This document shows positions 1-11,241 of a stretch of DNA of 64,000 bases, piece by piece. Every line of letters begins with the position of its first letter. Position 1 is the first letter of the stretch. Source of the stretch: Oceanibaculum nanhaiense (GTDB lineage Bacteria > Pseudomonadota > Alphaproteobacteria > Oceanibaculales > Oceanibaculaceae). The stretch covers positions 62,001 through 126,000 of the forward strand of contig NZ_MPOB01000007.1 of the NCBI RefSeq assembly GCF_002148795.1, read 5' to 3'. Made by a program: the position numbers and the translations under genes. The notes beneath the pieces are model-generated. The model had not been told where the DNA came from and did no database searches. It saw only the letters and a program-made list of their open reading frames with translations.

Positions 1-2
1 TC

Positions 3-230
3 GATGTGGCGGCGGCGATTATCGCCGAATCGACGCTGTCCTTCCTTGGCCTGGGGTTCCCGCCGGACATCCCGACCTGGGGTCGGCTGCTGTATGACGC
101 CAAGGATTATCTCGATTTCGCGCCGCATTGGGCGATCTTTGCCGGGGCGGCGATCTTCCTGGCGGTGCTCACCATCAATTTCATTGGCGACGGGCTGCGC
201 GACGCGCTCGACCCGCGCAAGGTCATGTAG
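3..230 (+). CDS. ABC transporter permease, C-terminal part (partial)
   Basis: This is the end of an inner-membrane permease of a peptide/nickel-type ABC importer; its start lies upstream of the window. The visible 75 codons contain the family signature of DppC-like permeases: [10 protein letters not shown] followed by a PTWG motif, a final hydrophobic segment, and the ending [11 protein letters not shown]. This end is nearly invariant in DppC/OppC proteins. The gene stops 13 bases before the first ATPase gene, so the three genes form one operon with the substrate-binding protein and the other permease expected upstream. The substrate cannot be told from this fragment; dipeptides or oligopeptides are most likely. 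Confidence 0.9.
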   Translation, partial: DVAAAIIAESTLSFLGLGFPPDIPTWGRLLYDAKDYLDFAPHWAIFAGAAIFLAVLTINFIGDGLRDALDPRKVM

Positions 231-243
231 GGAGTTGCCGAGG

Positions 244-1236
<993 letters not shown>

Positions 1237-1254
1237 TCCGGGGGATTGGACGCG

Positions 1255-2229
<975 letters not shown>

Positions 2230-2234
2230 GTCCG

Positions 2235-2585
2235 TCAGCTTCTGGTGCGACCGGCCAGCCACAGAACCGGCAGCAGCACGACCCCGACGGCTGTTCCGAT
2301 GCCGACCGCACCGCCGATCAGCGCGACGTAATCCGCCAGCACGGCGATATGGCGGAAGCTGGCATCTGTCCAGAGCGGCAGCAGCAGCGCCGTCAGCAGC
2401 GCCGCGGCGATGCCTGCCAGCAAGGCGATAAAACGCGGCTTGCCGCGATCCGCTGGCGGTGCCGCGCGCAAGGCCAGGATTGACAACACGATCCAGCCGG
2501 CGGCCAGCGCCACCAGCAGGTAGAGCCAGGCGCCAAAAAATTCCAAGGCGCTGAAATAGACGGTTCCCATCGACAAGCCGGACAT
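2235..2585 (-). CDS. Small three-helix membrane protein, sqr-linked
   Basis: This is a 116-residue hydrophobic protein with three predicted membrane helices (about residues 14-36, 49-70 and 84-110), no cysteines and no motif I recognise. It starts 11 bases after the sulfide:quinone oxidoreductase gene and is very probably co-transcribed with it. Its job may relate to membrane anchoring or electron transfer in sulfide oxidation, but that rests on gene neighbourhood only. It might belong to one of the small DUF families of uncharacterised membrane proteins; I cannot assign it. Confidence 0.7.
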   Translation of the reverse strand: MSGLSMGTVYFSALEFFGAWLYLLVALAAGWIVLSILALRAAPPADRGKPRFIALLAGIAAALLTALLLPLWTDASFRHIAVLADYVALIGGAVGIGTAVGVVLLPVLWLAGRTRS

Positions 2586-2596
2586 GGCGTTCTCCC

Positions 2597-3934
2597 TTAA
2601 CCGAAACCGCGCAGCATGGCGGCATAGACCGGCCGCAGCGCCTTTTCCTCGACAATCCAGGCGGCCCAGCTTTCCGCCAGCGGGTCGATCAGCGGCAGGG
2701 TTGGAATCAGCCGCCCTTCATAATCGAACTCGACCAGCATCGCCTGACCAATCCGGGTGATCATCGGGCAGGAGGTGTAGCCGTTATAGACGGCGGACGG
2801 CGGCTTGCCCGCCATGGTGTCGATCAGATTCTGCACCGCGACCGGCGCCTGCCACTTCACGCTGGCGGCCGTCTTGCCGCGCGGCACGCCATTCACGTCG
2901 CCGACGCCGAAGATGTTGGGATAGCGGCGGTGCTGCAGCGTGTCGCGGTCCACCTCCAGCCAGCCCTGGGCGGCGAACGGGCCTTCCTTCCAGCTCAACG
3001 GGCCATCGGCGACCGGCGGCGCGGCGCGCATCGGCGGTACCACATGCAGGAAGTCATAGCGCATCTCCACACTCTCCGCCCCGTGGCGGAAGCGGGCGAT
3101 GCGGCGGCCGGGATCGACGGCTTCCAGCACATGGCTGTAGGCGACCGAGATATCGCGCCCGGCGAACAGCTCCTTCACCTTCTCGTTCACCGGCTTCACG
3201 CTGAACAGCGTGCCGTCATGCGCGGCATAGGTCACTCGCGCGCGGGACCGCATGCCGGTCTCGCGCAGCCGGTCGTCCGTGATGAAGGTCATCTTCAGCG
3301 GCGCGCCGGCGCATTTCAGATCACCGGGCGGGCGGGTGAACACGGCGTCGCCGCCCTGCTCGCGGAAATGCGCCATCGCCTGCCAGGTGCGGAACGCGGC
3401 CTCCGGACCGGCATAGACGCTGCCGATACGATGCTCCGTGCCGATCAGCCCCTTTTCCATGCCCTCGATCAGGTCGTAGCGCAGATCGAGGCCGGTGGCG
3501 ACGATCAGGAAATCGTAGGGTACCGCCGTGCCGTCCTTGGCCACGACACGGTTCGCCTCGGGATCGAATTCGGCGACCTGTGAGCGCACCCAGCGCACGC
3601 GGGAGGGAATGTAACGCTCATTCGCCCACTGCACCCGATCCGGACTCCACAACCCCGCTGCCACCAGCGTGAAACCCGGCTGGTAGAGGTGGGTGATGCG
3701 GTCGTCGATCAGGGTGATCTCCGCCCGGTCCAGACGGCGTGCCAGTTGCGCCGCTACCGCCAGGCCGGCGGCACCCGCCCCGGCGATGGCGATGCGGGCC
3801 GGTGTCTTTTGCGCCAGCGCCTGGGTACTGGCGCGTGACGAGGCAAGGGGAAGGCCCGCCGCCGCAACCGTTACCGCCAGCGTGGCCCTCAGGAAGGCGC
3901 GGCGGTCGAGCCGCGAGAAATCAATGTCCGGCAT
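2597..3934 (-). CDS. sqr: Sulfide:quinone oxidoreductase with Tat signal
   Basis: This FAD enzyme of 445 residues oxidises sulfide to (poly)sulfur or persulfide and passes electrons to quinone. Residues 48-57 hold the FAD-binding GAGAAG fold. The two conserved redox cysteines sit in KCAGAP and TSCP contexts, the latter in a GYTSCP...EFDYEG stretch typical of SQR. An N-terminal twin-arginine signal (RRAFLRA at residues 11-17, then a hydrophobic stretch) is unusual, since most SQRs lack a cleavable signal; a flavocytochrome-c sulfide dehydrogenase is the alternative, but the cysteine contexts favour SQR. The ATG at 3934 is chosen because GGAGG lies ten bases upstream. An FNR box and an AT-rich palindrome lie in its promoter region. 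Confidence 0.9.
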   Translation of the reverse strand: MPDIDFSRLDRRAFLRATLAVTVAAAGLPLASSRASTQALAQKTPARIAIAGAGAAGLAVAAQLARRLDRAEITLIDDRITHLYQPGFTLVAAGLWSPDRVQWANERYIPSRVRWVRSQVAEFDPEANRVVAKDGTAVPYDFLIVATGLDLRYDLIEGMEKGLIGTEHRIGSVYAGPEAAFRTWQAMAHFREQGGDAVFTRPPGDLKCAGAPLKMTFITDDRLRETGMRSRARVTYAAHDGTLFSVKPVNEKVKELFAGRDISVAYSHVLEAVDPGRRIARFRHGAESVEMRYDFLHVVPPMRAAPPVADGPLSWKEGPFAAQGWLEVDRDTLQHRRYPNIFGVGDVNGVPRGKTAASVKWQAPVAVQNLIDTMAGKPPSAVYNGYTSCPMITRIGQAMLVEFDYEGRLIPTLPLIDPLAESWAAWIVEEKALRPVYAAMLRGFG

Positions 3935-3992
3935 GGGGCGCATTCCTCCATTTCCGAGGGGTGGGTGATTGCCGCCCCTCGCCATTATCGGC

Positions 3993-4010
3993 TTATATTT
4001 GAAAATATAA
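3993..4010. promoter_or_regulatory. AT-rich palindrome over the sqr -10 region
   Basis: Two 8-base arms, TTATATTT at 3993-4000 and AAATATAA at 4003-4010, form a perfect inverted repeat with a two-base centre. It overlaps a candidate -10 (TATATT on the minus strand, 4004-4009) for sqr. A repressor bound here would block the promoter. The BigR/SqrR-like repressor encoded at 14.3 kb is the natural candidate, but this link is inference. Confidence 0.55.
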
Positions 4011-4032
4011 AGATATGAGCCCGATGCGCTCA

Positions 4033-4046
4033 TTGATCTGGATCAA
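4033..4046 (-). promoter_or_regulatory. FNR box upstream of sqr
   Basis: TTGAT-CTGG-ATCAA matches the FNR/FixK consensus TTGAT-N4-ATCAA at all ten positions. Its centre (4039.5) lies about 42 bases upstream of the start site expected from the TATATT -10 at 4004-4009, the classical position for an activator at a class II promoter. It therefore most likely drives sqr when oxygen is low. Confidence 0.8.
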
Positions 4047-4096
4047 GCGGCCGGTCTGGAGGGTGATTCGGCCTTATACCGTCCGGGAAGACGCGG

Positions 4097-4849
4097 TCAG
4101 CCCTGTTCCGCCAGTTCCTCCAGCGCATCGAAATCGCGGATGTCGATATGGCTGGAGGGCAGCAGGGCGATCACGCCGCTCTGCTTCATCTTGGTGAAGA
4201 CGCGGCTGGTGGTCTCGATGGTGAGACCGAGATAATCGCCGATTTCCGACCGCTTCATCGCCAGCGGGATCGGGGTCGGCTTCTGGCCGCGCCGCTCGGC
4301 CCGCCTGGAGAGCATCAGCAGGAAGGAGGCCAGCTTTTCCTGCGCCGTCTTGCGGCCCAGCAGGACCATCTGGTCCTGTGCCGCCGCCAGTTCGTTGCTG
4401 GCCATGCCGAACAGCCGTTTTTCCATCGTCGGGAATTTCTCCAGCGCCTCCTGCAGGGCCGGGCGCTTGAAACGGCAGACGGTTGCCGGCGTCAGCGCCT
4501 CGGCGCTGTAGCGATAGGTATGGTCGCTGCCCAGCCCCAGAAAATCCCCCGGAAACAGGAAGCCGGTGATCTGCCGCCGGCCGTCGGTCAGCAGCCGATA
4601 GACCATGATCGTGCCGGCGGTGATGTTGAACAGATGGTCGGCGGGGTCGCCCTCGCTGAACAGCGTACCGCCCGGCTCCAGCTGGCGTTCGCTGACGATA
4701 CTCACCATGTGCTGCAAATCATCGTGGGTCAGCGGCGCACAGATGGTCAGGCCACGGACCTGACAGGCATTGCAGGGCGAACCGAGTGCCCCTTCCTGCC
4801 AGTCGCAATGGAGTTTTCCTGTGCTTGTCGCGCCGGTCACGAAAACCAT
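4097..4849 (-). CDS. fnr: FNR/CRP-family oxygen-responsive regulator
   Basis: This is a transcription regulator with a cyclic-nucleotide-fold sensor and a C-terminal helix-turn-helix. From the ATG at 4849 (250 residues, the same as E. coli FNR) the N-terminus carries Cys26-x2-Cys29-x7-Cys37, and a central cysteine lies at 125: the four ligands of an oxygen-labile [4Fe-4S] cluster in the FnrL arrangement. The recognition helix reads ETTSRVF, keeping the E..SR contacts that read TTGAT half-sites. An in-frame ATG at 4894 would add 15 residues; GGTGGAAGG just before 4849 favours the shorter form. Perfect FNR boxes lie on both sides of the gene, suggesting autoregulation and direct control of its neighbours. 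Confidence 0.9.
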   Translation of the reverse strand: MVFVTGATSTGKLHCDWQEGALGSPCNACQVRGLTICAPLTHDDLQHMVSIVSERQLEPGGTLFSEGDPADHLFNITAGTIMVYRLLTDGRRQITGFLFPGDFLGLGSDHTYRYSAEALTPATVCRFKRPALQEALEKFPTMEKRLFGMASNELAAAQDQMVLLGRKTAQEKLASFLLMLSRRAERRGQKPTPIPLAMKRSEIGDYLGLTIETTSRVFTKMKQSGVIALLPSSHIDIRDFDALEELAEQG

Positions 4850-4935
4850 CCTTCCACCGAAGGGCAAAGAGCCCCTGCGGGAACAGCAAGCCATCTCTGC
4901 CCGTCAAGTTCCAATGTTCATTCGGAACCGTAGCG

Positions 4936-4949
4936 TTGATGCAAATCAA
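4936..4949. promoter_or_regulatory. FNR box between fnr and the small acetyltransferase gene
   Basis: TTGAT-GCAA-ATCAA is a perfect FNR half-site pair. It sits in the divergent gap between fnr (minus) and the gene at 5009 (plus). A -10-like CAGTAT at 4972-4977 on the plus strand would place the box near -41.5 for the plus-strand gene. On the fnr side it lies roughly 90 bases before the start codon and could mediate autoregulation. Confidence 0.75.
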
Positions 4950-5008
4950 TGCCCTGCTTTCCGGACGATATCAGTATGCCCCACTAGGCACAACAAGGGG
5001 TGGCAGAG

Positions 5009-5461
5009 GTGCGTGCGTTTTCCATACGCCCGGTGACAGCGAATCTGGTCGAACAGGCCTTTCCTGTCGTGCAGGCGGCCGCGCCGGAAGTTACGCTCGA
5101 ACAATGGCGGGCCTATGCCACCGGCTCGCCAGAAGAGGGGGCTACCGGCCTGACCGGCGCCTTCAACGAGCAGGATTATATCGTTGGCCTGTTTGCCTAT
5201 CAGCGCGAGCAGCATCTGCATTATGGGCGCATCCTGCGCATCTGCCATCTGGCGGCGGTCGATCTGATCGATGCCGAACCGGTGCTGCTTGCACTGCTGC
5301 AGGCGATCGACGATCTGGCGCAGTCGCGGGGATGCGGGGCAATCCTGATGGCGACGCCGTCGAACTACATGAAGGTCGCGGCACATTGGCTGCATCCGCT
5401 GTTTGCGGCGCGCGGCTACCTGCTCGACAATCCGCAGATCCGCAAGGTGCCGACCTCCTAA
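5009..5461 (+). CDS. Small GNAT-like protein
   Basis: This is a roughly 150-residue protein whose second half resembles a GNAT acetyltransferase fold: a helix with DDLAQSRGCGAI, then a strand and an ARGY segment near the end, as in acetyl-CoA-dependent N-acetyltransferases. The canonical Q/RxxGxG/A acetyl-CoA loop is not obvious, so catalytic activity is uncertain. I prefer the GTG at 5009, with AAGGGG eight bases upstream; a GTG at 5000 is also possible. A perfect FNR box precedes it. Its stop overlaps by four bases that of the convergent acyl-CoA synthetase/acetyltransferase gene. Confidence 0.6.
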   Translation: MRAFSIRPVTANLVEQAFPVVQAAAPEVTLEQWRAYATGSPEEGATGLTGAFNEQDYIVGLFAYQREQHLHYGRILRICHLAAVDLIDAEPVLLALLQAIDDLAQSRGCGAILMATPSNYMKVAAHWLHPLFAARGYLLDNPQIRKVPTS

Positions 5462-8166
5462 ATCTGCAGCACCATGCGCGCCAGGGCGGGGTCTTCCTCC
5501 GACTCCATCGCGGTGAATCCCAGGTCGCGGCAGAGCTGCAGCATGGGCTGGTTCTCGCGCAACACATCGCCGAACACTTCCCGGATGCCGCGCTGCCGTG
5601 CGTGCGCGATGATGAGATTCATCAGCCCATAACCGATGCCGCGCCCTTTCAGATCGCTGCGCACCAGGATGGCGTATTCCGCGCGTTCATTATCCGGGTC
5701 GCAGCTGATGCGCACCACGGCGGATATCTCCGCCTCCGGCGCCTGGCCATGCCCGGGGGTGGGGCTGAGGATGGGGCTGGCGATCAGCGCCATTTCCCGG
5801 TCATAGTCGATCTGGGTCAGGCGCGCGGCCAGCGCCGGCGGCAGCGATTTCAGCGGCGAGAAGAAGCGCATGCGGATATCCTCCGGCGCCAGCCTGGCGA
5901 ACAGCGCCTGCAGCGCCGGGCCGTCCTCCGGCCGGATCGGCCGCACGGCATAGCGGCTGCCGTCGCGCACGACCATCTCCTGCTCCAGCTCCTGCGGATA
6001 GGGCCGGATCGCCAGCCTTGCGGTGCCGCTCCGCTCCGGCTTGGCCACCCGGATGCGGGCATCCAGCGCGATCACGCCCTTCTCGTCTGCCAGCAGCGGA
6101 TTGATATCCAGCTCGGCGATCTCGGCAAAATCGCACACCAGCTGCGATATCTTGATGAGGGTCAGCGCGATGGCGTCCAGGTCGGCGGCGGGCCGGTCGC
6201 GGTAGCCGCGCAGCAGCCGGATGATCCGGGTTTCGGCCATCGTCTCGTGCGCCAGCTTCATGTTCAGCGGCGGCAGGGCGAGCGCCTTGTCGTCCAGCAG
6301 TTCGACCGCCGTGCCGCCCTGGCCGAACAGCAGCACGGGGCCGAACTGGCGGTCGTCGGTCATGCCGACGATCAGCTCGTGCGCATGCGTCCGGCGGATC
6401 ATCGGCTGCACGGTGAAGCCCTCCAGCCGGGCCTTCGGCTGCCGGCGGCGGATCGTGGCCAGCATCGTCTCGGCCGCCAGGCGGGCTTCCTCCGGCGTTT
6501 CGAGATTCAGCGCCACGCCGCCGGCATCGGATTTATGGGTGATGTCGGGCGACAGGATTTTCAGCGCCACCGGCCCGGCCATCTCCTCGGCATGGGTGGC
6601 GGCCTCGGCCGGGGTGCGGGCGATGCGGGTCGGCACGACGGGGATCTGGTAGGCGGCCAGCACCTCTTTCGCCTCGGATTCCGACAGCCAGTCGCGCCCC
6701 TCGGCCAGGACCGCACCGAGAATTTTGCCGGCGCGGTCGCGGTCCGGCACGAAATTCTCCGGCAGCGAGGGCGGGGTTTCCATCAGCAGCGCCTGATTGC
6801 GCCGGAACTGCACCAGATCCATGAAGCCGCGCACCGCCTGTTCCGGTGTGGCGTAGGTCGGGATGCGCTGCTCGGTGAACAGGTGGCGGGCCTCGGCGGC
6901 GGCCGGATCGCCCAGCCAGTTGGTCAGCAGGGTACGCTTCGAGCCTGCCGCGGCGTCGATGATGGCGCGGGCGACCTCGGTGCTGTCGGCCACCGCCGTC
7001 GGGCAGTTCAGCACCAGCACGGCATCGCTGTTCGGGTCGGCCAGCAGCGCCTTCAGCGCCTCGGCATAGCGTGCCGGCGGGGCGTCGCCGATGATGTCCA
7101 CCGGATTGCCGCGCGACCAGGTGGCGGGCAGCGCCGCGTCCAGCCGGGCCATCGTCTCCGGCGCCAGCTCGGCCAGCGTACCGTGGAAATCGATCAGCGC
7201 GTCGGTGGCCAGCACGCCGGGCCCGCCGCCATTGGTCAGGATCGCCAGCCGCTCGCCCTGCGGCGGCCGGGCCGTGGCCAGCGTCTCCACCGCATCGAAC
7301 AGTTCGCGCATCTCATAGACGCGCAGCGCGCCGGCCCGCCGGAAGGCGGCGTCATAGACCGCATCGGACCCGGCCAGTGCGCCGGTGTGCGAGGCAGCCG
7401 CCCTTGCCCCCTCCGCATGGCGGCCGGCCTTGATGATGATGACCGGTTTCAGGCGGGCGCAGGCCCGCGCCGCCGACATGAATTTCCGCGCGTCGGTAAC
7501 CGCTTCGATATAGAGCAGCACCGCCCTGGTGCCGGGATCGGCGGCCAGATAATCCAGCATGTCGCCGAAATCCACATCCGCCATGTCACCCAGCGACACG
7601 AAATGCGAGAAGCCGACGCTGCGTGCCGCCGCCCAGTCCAGCACGGCGGTCACCATGGCGCCCGACTGGGTGACGAAGGCGATGTCGCCGGCGCGCGGTG
7701 CTATATGTGCGAAGCTGGCGTTCAGCCCGGTGCCCGGCGCCATGATGCCCAGGCAGTTCGGCCCGACGATGCGCAGCAGGTGCGGTTTTGCCGCATCCAG
7801 CGCTGCCTGCCGCAGTGTGCCGCCGTTCCCGTTGCCATTGTGGTCGGGCGCACCCAGGCCGGCGGTGATGATGATGGCGGCTTTCGTGCCGCGCGCGCCC
7901 AGCTCGGCGATCAGGCCGGGCACGCTGTCCGGCGGGGTGCAGATCACCGCCAGATCGGGCGTCAGCGGCAGGCTGGCGACATCCGGGTAGGCCAGCACCC
8001 CTTCCACCGCGCGATGCTTCGGGTTGACCGGCATGACAGGCCCTTTGAATCCGGCGTTGAACAGGTTGCGCGCCACCACCGCGCCGACCGATCCGGCCCG
8101 CGTGCTGGCGCCGATCAGGGCCACCGAGGCGGGCTTGAAGAGATGTTCCAGATTGCGAACGCTCAT
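5458..8166 (-). CDS. ADP-forming acyl-CoA synthetase fused to GNAT acetyltransferase (Pat-like)
   Basis: This is a 902-residue fusion. Residues 1 to about 460 are the CoA-binding and ligase part of an NDP-forming acyl-CoA synthetase. Roughly 490-700 are an ATP-grasp domain (LKILSPDITHKSDAGGV). The last 170 residues are a GNAT domain with an RGIGYG acetyl-CoA loop. Family members include protein lysine acetyltransferases of the Pat type. Many Pat proteins have lost the ligase's phospho-histidine, but here His260 is kept in SHTGALAGS, which I judge to be the equivalent position. It may therefore still make ATP from acyl-CoA, ADP and phosphate. It is the last gene of a four-gene operon, 22 bases after the symporter gene. 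Confidence 0.9.
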   Translation of the reverse strand: MSVRNLEHLFKPASVALIGASTRAGSVGAVVARNLFNAGFKGPVMPVNPKHRAVEGVLAYPDVASLPLTPDLAVICTPPDSVPGLIAELGARGTKAAIIITAGLGAPDHNGNGNGGTLRQAALDAAKPHLLRIVGPNCLGIMAPGTGLNASFAHIAPRAGDIAFVTQSGAMVTAVLDWAAARSVGFSHFVSLGDMADVDFGDMLDYLAADPGTRAVLLYIEAVTDARKFMSAARACARLKPVIIIKAGRHAEGARAAASHTGALAGSDAVYDAAFRRAGALRVYEMRELFDAVETLATARPPQGERLAILTNGGGPGVLATDALIDFHGTLAELAPETMARLDAALPATWSRGNPVDIIGDAPPARYAEALKALLADPNSDAVLVLNCPTAVADSTEVARAIIDAAAGSKRTLLTNWLGDPAAAEARHLFTEQRIPTYATPEQAVRGFMDLVQFRRNQALLMETPPSLPENFVPDRDRAGKILGAVLAEGRDWLSESEAKEVLAAYQIPVVPTRIARTPAEAATHAEEMAGPVALKILSPDITHKSDAGGVALNLETPEEARLAAETMLATIRRRQPKARLEGFTVQPMIRRTHAHELIVGMTDDRQFGPVLLFGQGGTAVELLDDKALALPPLNMKLAHETMAETRIIRLLRGYRDRPAADLDAIALTLIKISQLVCDFAEIAELDINPLLADEKGVIALDARIRVAKPERSGTARLAIRPYPQELEQEMVVRDGSRYAVRPIRPEDGPALQALFARLAPEDIRMRFFSPLKSLPPALAARLTQIDYDREMALIASPILSPTPGHGQAPEAEISAVVRISCDPDNERAEYAILVRSDLKGRGIGYGLMNLIIAHARQRGIREVFGDVLRENQPMLQLCRDLGFTAMESEEDPALARMVLQI

Positions 8167-8188
8167 GCGTGCTCTCCTGTCGGGGCGG

Positions 8189-9631
8189 TTAGCGTTTGCT
8201 CAGGCCACGCGCTTCATAGTCGCGCAGCGCCGCGCGGATCACCGGGGCCAGAATGTACAGTCCGGCCAGATTGGCCAGGGACATGGCGAAGATCATAGAG
8301 TCGGAGAATTCCAGCACCGATTCCAGATTCATTGTCGCGCCGATCACCACGAAGCCGCAGAAGATCAGCTTGAACAGAATGTCCAGCATGCGGTTCTCGC
8401 CCAGCAGATACGCCCAGCATTTGCTGCCGTAATAAGACCAGGCGACCAGGGTCGAAAAGGCGAACAGATTGACCGCCAGCGCCAGCACTGCCGGGAACCA
8501 GGAAAACGCGCTGGCGAAGGCGCTGGAGGTCAGCGCCACGCCGTTCACCGCACCGGGCGGCGGGATGACGCCGGTCACGATGATGACCAGCGCCGTCAGG
8601 GTGCAGATCACCACCGTATCGATGAAGGGCTCCAGCAGGGCGACATAGCCTTCGGTCACCGGCTCCTTCGTCTTCACCGCCGAATGGGCAATGGCGGCGG
8701 AACCGATGCCGGCCTCATTGGAGAAGGCGGCGCGCCGGAAGCCCTGGATCAGCGTGCCGAGGAAGCCGCCGGTCACCCCTTCCGGCGAGAAGGCGCCGCT
8801 GACGATCATGCCGAAGGCCCAGGGAATCCGGTCGTAATTGAGGATCAGGATGAGAAGGGCGGCGGTGCAGTAAACCGCGGCCATCAGCGGTACCAACTTC
8901 GAGGTGACCCGCGCGATCGAGCGGATGCCGCCGATGATGACGAGGCCGACCAGAACCGCCACGATCAGCCCGTACAGCCAGGCCTTGTCGGCGAAGAAGC
9001 TGGATGCGCCGCCGGTCGCGCCGACGAACTGGCTGTAGGCCTGGTTCACCTGGAACATGTTGCCGCCGCCCAGCGACCCGCCGATGCAGCAGACTGCGAA
9101 GAAGGCTGCCAGGAATTTTCCCAGCCGGGGCAGGCCGCGATCCGCCAGCCCGTGGCTGAGGTAATGCATCGGTCCGCCGGAAACCGACCCGTCTTCATTC
9201 ACCCGCCGGTATTTCACGCCCAGCGTGCATTCGGCGAATTTCGAGGACATGCCGAGCAGGCCGGCGAGGATCATCCAGAAGGTCGCTCCCGGCCCGCCGA
9301 CCGAGACGGCGACCGCCACGCCGGCGATGTTGCCCAGGCCGACCGTGGCGGCCAGCGCCGTCGAGAGCGCCTGGAAGTGCGAGACCTCGCCCGGCGCGCG
9401 GCTGGGCTCGCGCACCTTGCCGGTGACCAGCCGTACGGCATGGCCGAAGCCGCGCAGATTGACGAAACCCAGATAGCCGGTGAAGAAGCAGGCGCCAAGG
9501 ATCAGCCAGACCACGATCAGGCTGATATCGGCACCGGCGACGCGCACTGAATAGAAGACGATGCCGGCGACCGCATCGGCATAGGGCGACAGCCGGTCGT
9601 CGATATAGCTATCCAGCGAGGCGAGGCTCAT
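8189..9631 (-). CDS. Sodium:alanine symporter family protein (AGCS)
   Basis: This is a 480-residue inner-membrane transporter with about eleven helices. Family signatures are clear: [25 protein letters not shown] near residues 95-120 (the AGCS sodium/amino-acid site region), SGGPMHYL, and [15 protein letters not shown]. Known members import alanine or glycine with sodium. Its start overlaps the stop of the upstream metallo-beta-lactamase gene by four bases (ATGA, 9628-9631), so the two are probably translationally coupled. In this operon it may bring in alanine as fermentable carbon and nitrogen, which is inference. Confidence 0.92.
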   Translation of the reverse strand: MSLASLDSYIDDRLSPYADAVAGIVFYSVRVAGADISLIVVWLILGACFFTGYLGFVNLRGFGHAVRLVTGKVREPSRAPGEVSHFQALSTALAATVGLGNIAGVAVAVSVGGPGATFWMILAGLLGMSSKFAECTLGVKYRRVNEDGSVSGGPMHYLSHGLADRGLPRLGKFLAAFFAVCCIGGSLGGGNMFQVNQAYSQFVGATGGASSFFADKAWLYGLIVAVLVGLVIIGGIRSIARVTSKLVPLMAAVYCTAALLILILNYDRIPWAFGMIVSGAFSPEGVTGGFLGTLIQGFRRAAFSNEAGIGSAAIAHSAVKTKEPVTEGYVALLEPFIDTVVICTLTALVIIVTGVIPPPGAVNGVALTSSAFASAFSWFPAVLALAVNLFAFSTLVAWSYYGSKCWAYLLGENRMLDILFKLIFCGFVVIGATMNLESVLEFSDSMIFAMSLANLAGLYILAPVIRAALRDYEARGLSKR

Positions 9632-11241
9632 TTCGGGGCCGCTTCGACCATGCGCTGCAGCTTGCGCATGAGGCGTTTGCGCGCCGCATCGTCCTCCATG
9701 CCGCGCAGCCGCTGCTGTACGTGCAGCATCAGTCGCGCATAGTCATTGTGCCAGTCATGCCCGGCCAGCGCCTCTGCCTCGGCATAGCGGTCGAGGCGGC
9801 GTGGCGCACCATCCGGCGGAATCCGTACGGGGCGCTTGCCGTCCAGCCGGTAGCTCTCGTCGATATGCGGCACGGTGATGGCGGATAGCTCCTCCTTCCA
9901 GCCGGCAATCGCGCCGCGCAGGCTGGCTGCCGCCTCCACTTCGCCATGCGTCAGGAACAGGCCGCGCCGGACCGGCAGCCTGTCGCGCAACCAGTCCAGC
10001 AGCTCGTCATGGTCGGCGTGGCCGGAATAGATTTCCAGCCTGCGGATGCGCGCCTTGACCGCGATCTCGTCGCCCTGGATGCGTACCCTGCGCTCGCCGG
10101 CATCCAGCAGCGCGCCCAGCGTGCCCGGCGCCATATAGCCGATCAGCAGTACGGTGGCGTTGGCGCGCCACAGATTGTTCTTCAGATGATGGCGGATGCG
10201 CCCGGCATCGCACATGCCGCTGGCCGAGATGATGATCGCCCCGCCCTTCACCTTCTCGATCTCCATGCTTTCCTGAACCGTACGGGTGAAGCGCACATTG
10301 CCGGCGGCGAAGGGCTGCGGCGTTGGGGTGCGCACGCCGCCCTCGGCGTTGAGAAAGCGGGTAAACACCTGGGTAATCTGGGTAGCGAGCGGCGAATCGA
10401 CGAAGATTGGTACGCTGGGCACGGTGCCGTCGGCGATCAGCTTGTTCAGGTCGGCCAGCAGCTCCTGCGTGCGCTCCACCGCGAAGGCGGGGATCACGAG
10501 GTTGCCGCCGGCCGACAGTGCGGCATTGACCTCTCCGGCCAGCACGGCGCGGCGCTGCAGCGGGTCCAGCTTCGGCCGGGTGCGCCCGCCATAGGTCGAT
10601 TCCATGACCAGGATGTCGAGGTCGCGCGGCGCTTCCGGGCTTTTCACCAGCGCCTTGTTTTCCGGCCCGATATCGCCGGAGAACAGCAGCTTCATCGGCT
10701 TGCCGTTGCCCTGCGCCAGCGCCAGCTCGATGGAGGCCGCGCCCAGGATGTGGCCGGCGTTCCAGAACCGCGCCTGGATGCCGGGGGCCACCTCGAACCA
10801 GGTCTCGTATTCCCGCGTCTCGATCTGCGCCAGCGCGTCATGCGCGTCCTGCTGGGTATAGATCGGTTTCAGGGCCGGCAGGCCGCGGCGCTGGTTGCGC
10901 CGGTTCAGCCGCTCCACCTCCATCTCCTGGATCGAGCCGGAATCCGGCAGCATGAAGCGCAGCAGCTCCGCCGTGCCCTCGGTGGCAATGATGGGCCCCT
11001 TGTAGCCGGCCCGGGTCAGTTTCGGAATCAGGCCGCTATGGTCGATATGGGCATGGGTCATCAGCACCGCGTCGATCCGCTTCGGGTCGAACGGCCAGGA
11101 ATCGTAGTTCAGCTGCTTCAGCGTCTTGTCGCCCTGGAACATGCCGCAATCGATCAGCAGGCTCTTCTTGCCGACATCGAGGCGGTAGCAGGAGCCGGTG
11201 ACGGTGCCGGCGGCTCCATGGAAGGTGAGGGTGATGCTCAT
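9628..11241 (-). CDS. MBL-fold beta-CASP RNase-like protein
   Basis: This is a 537-residue metallo-beta-lactamase of the beta-CASP nuclease class (CPSF73/RNase J relatives; bacterial YsH1-type). The zinc site HAHIDH is at residues 63-68, with a further histidine in NAGHILGA, an aspartate in FSGDIG, and the beta-CASP motifs [11 protein letters not shown] and SGHADHDE. Members cleave RNA, as endonuclease, exonuclease or both. The C-terminal 90 residues are charged and specific to bacterial homologues. It overlaps both neighbours by four bases, which suggests its product works with the phosphorylase and symporter encoded alongside. The RNA substrate is unknown. Confidence 0.9.
   Translation of the reverse strand: MSITLTFHGAAGTVTGSCYRLDVGKKSLLIDCGMFQGDKTLKQLNYDSWPFDPKRIDAVLMTHAHIDHSGLIPKLTRAGYKGPIIATEGTAELLRFMLPDSGSIQEMEVERLNRRNQRRGLPALKPIYTQQDAHDALAQIETREYETWFEVAPGIQARFWNAGHILGAASIELALAQGNGKPMKLLFSGDIGPENKALVKSPEAPRDLDILVMESTYGGRTRPKLDPLQRRAVLAGEVNAALSAGGNLVIPAFAVERTQELLADLNKLIADGTVPSVPIFVDSPLATQITQVFTRFLNAEGGVRTPTPQPFAAGNVRFTRTVQESMEIEKVKGGAIIISASGMCDAGRIRHHLKNNLWRANATVLLIGYMAPGTLGALLDAGERRVRIQGDEIAVKARIRRLEIYSGHADHDELLDWLRDRLPVRRGLFLTHGEVEAAASLRGAIAGWKEELSAITVPHIDESYRLDGKRPVRIPPDGAPRRLDRYAEAEALAGHDWHNDYARLMLHVQQRLRGMEDDAARKRLMRKLQRMVEAAPK

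Noticed and set aside
4786-8298. Long plus-strand frame (about 1,170 codons) opposite the acyl-CoA synthetase gene
   Set aside because: Same reason: shadow of a recognisable gene, biased composition and no domain.
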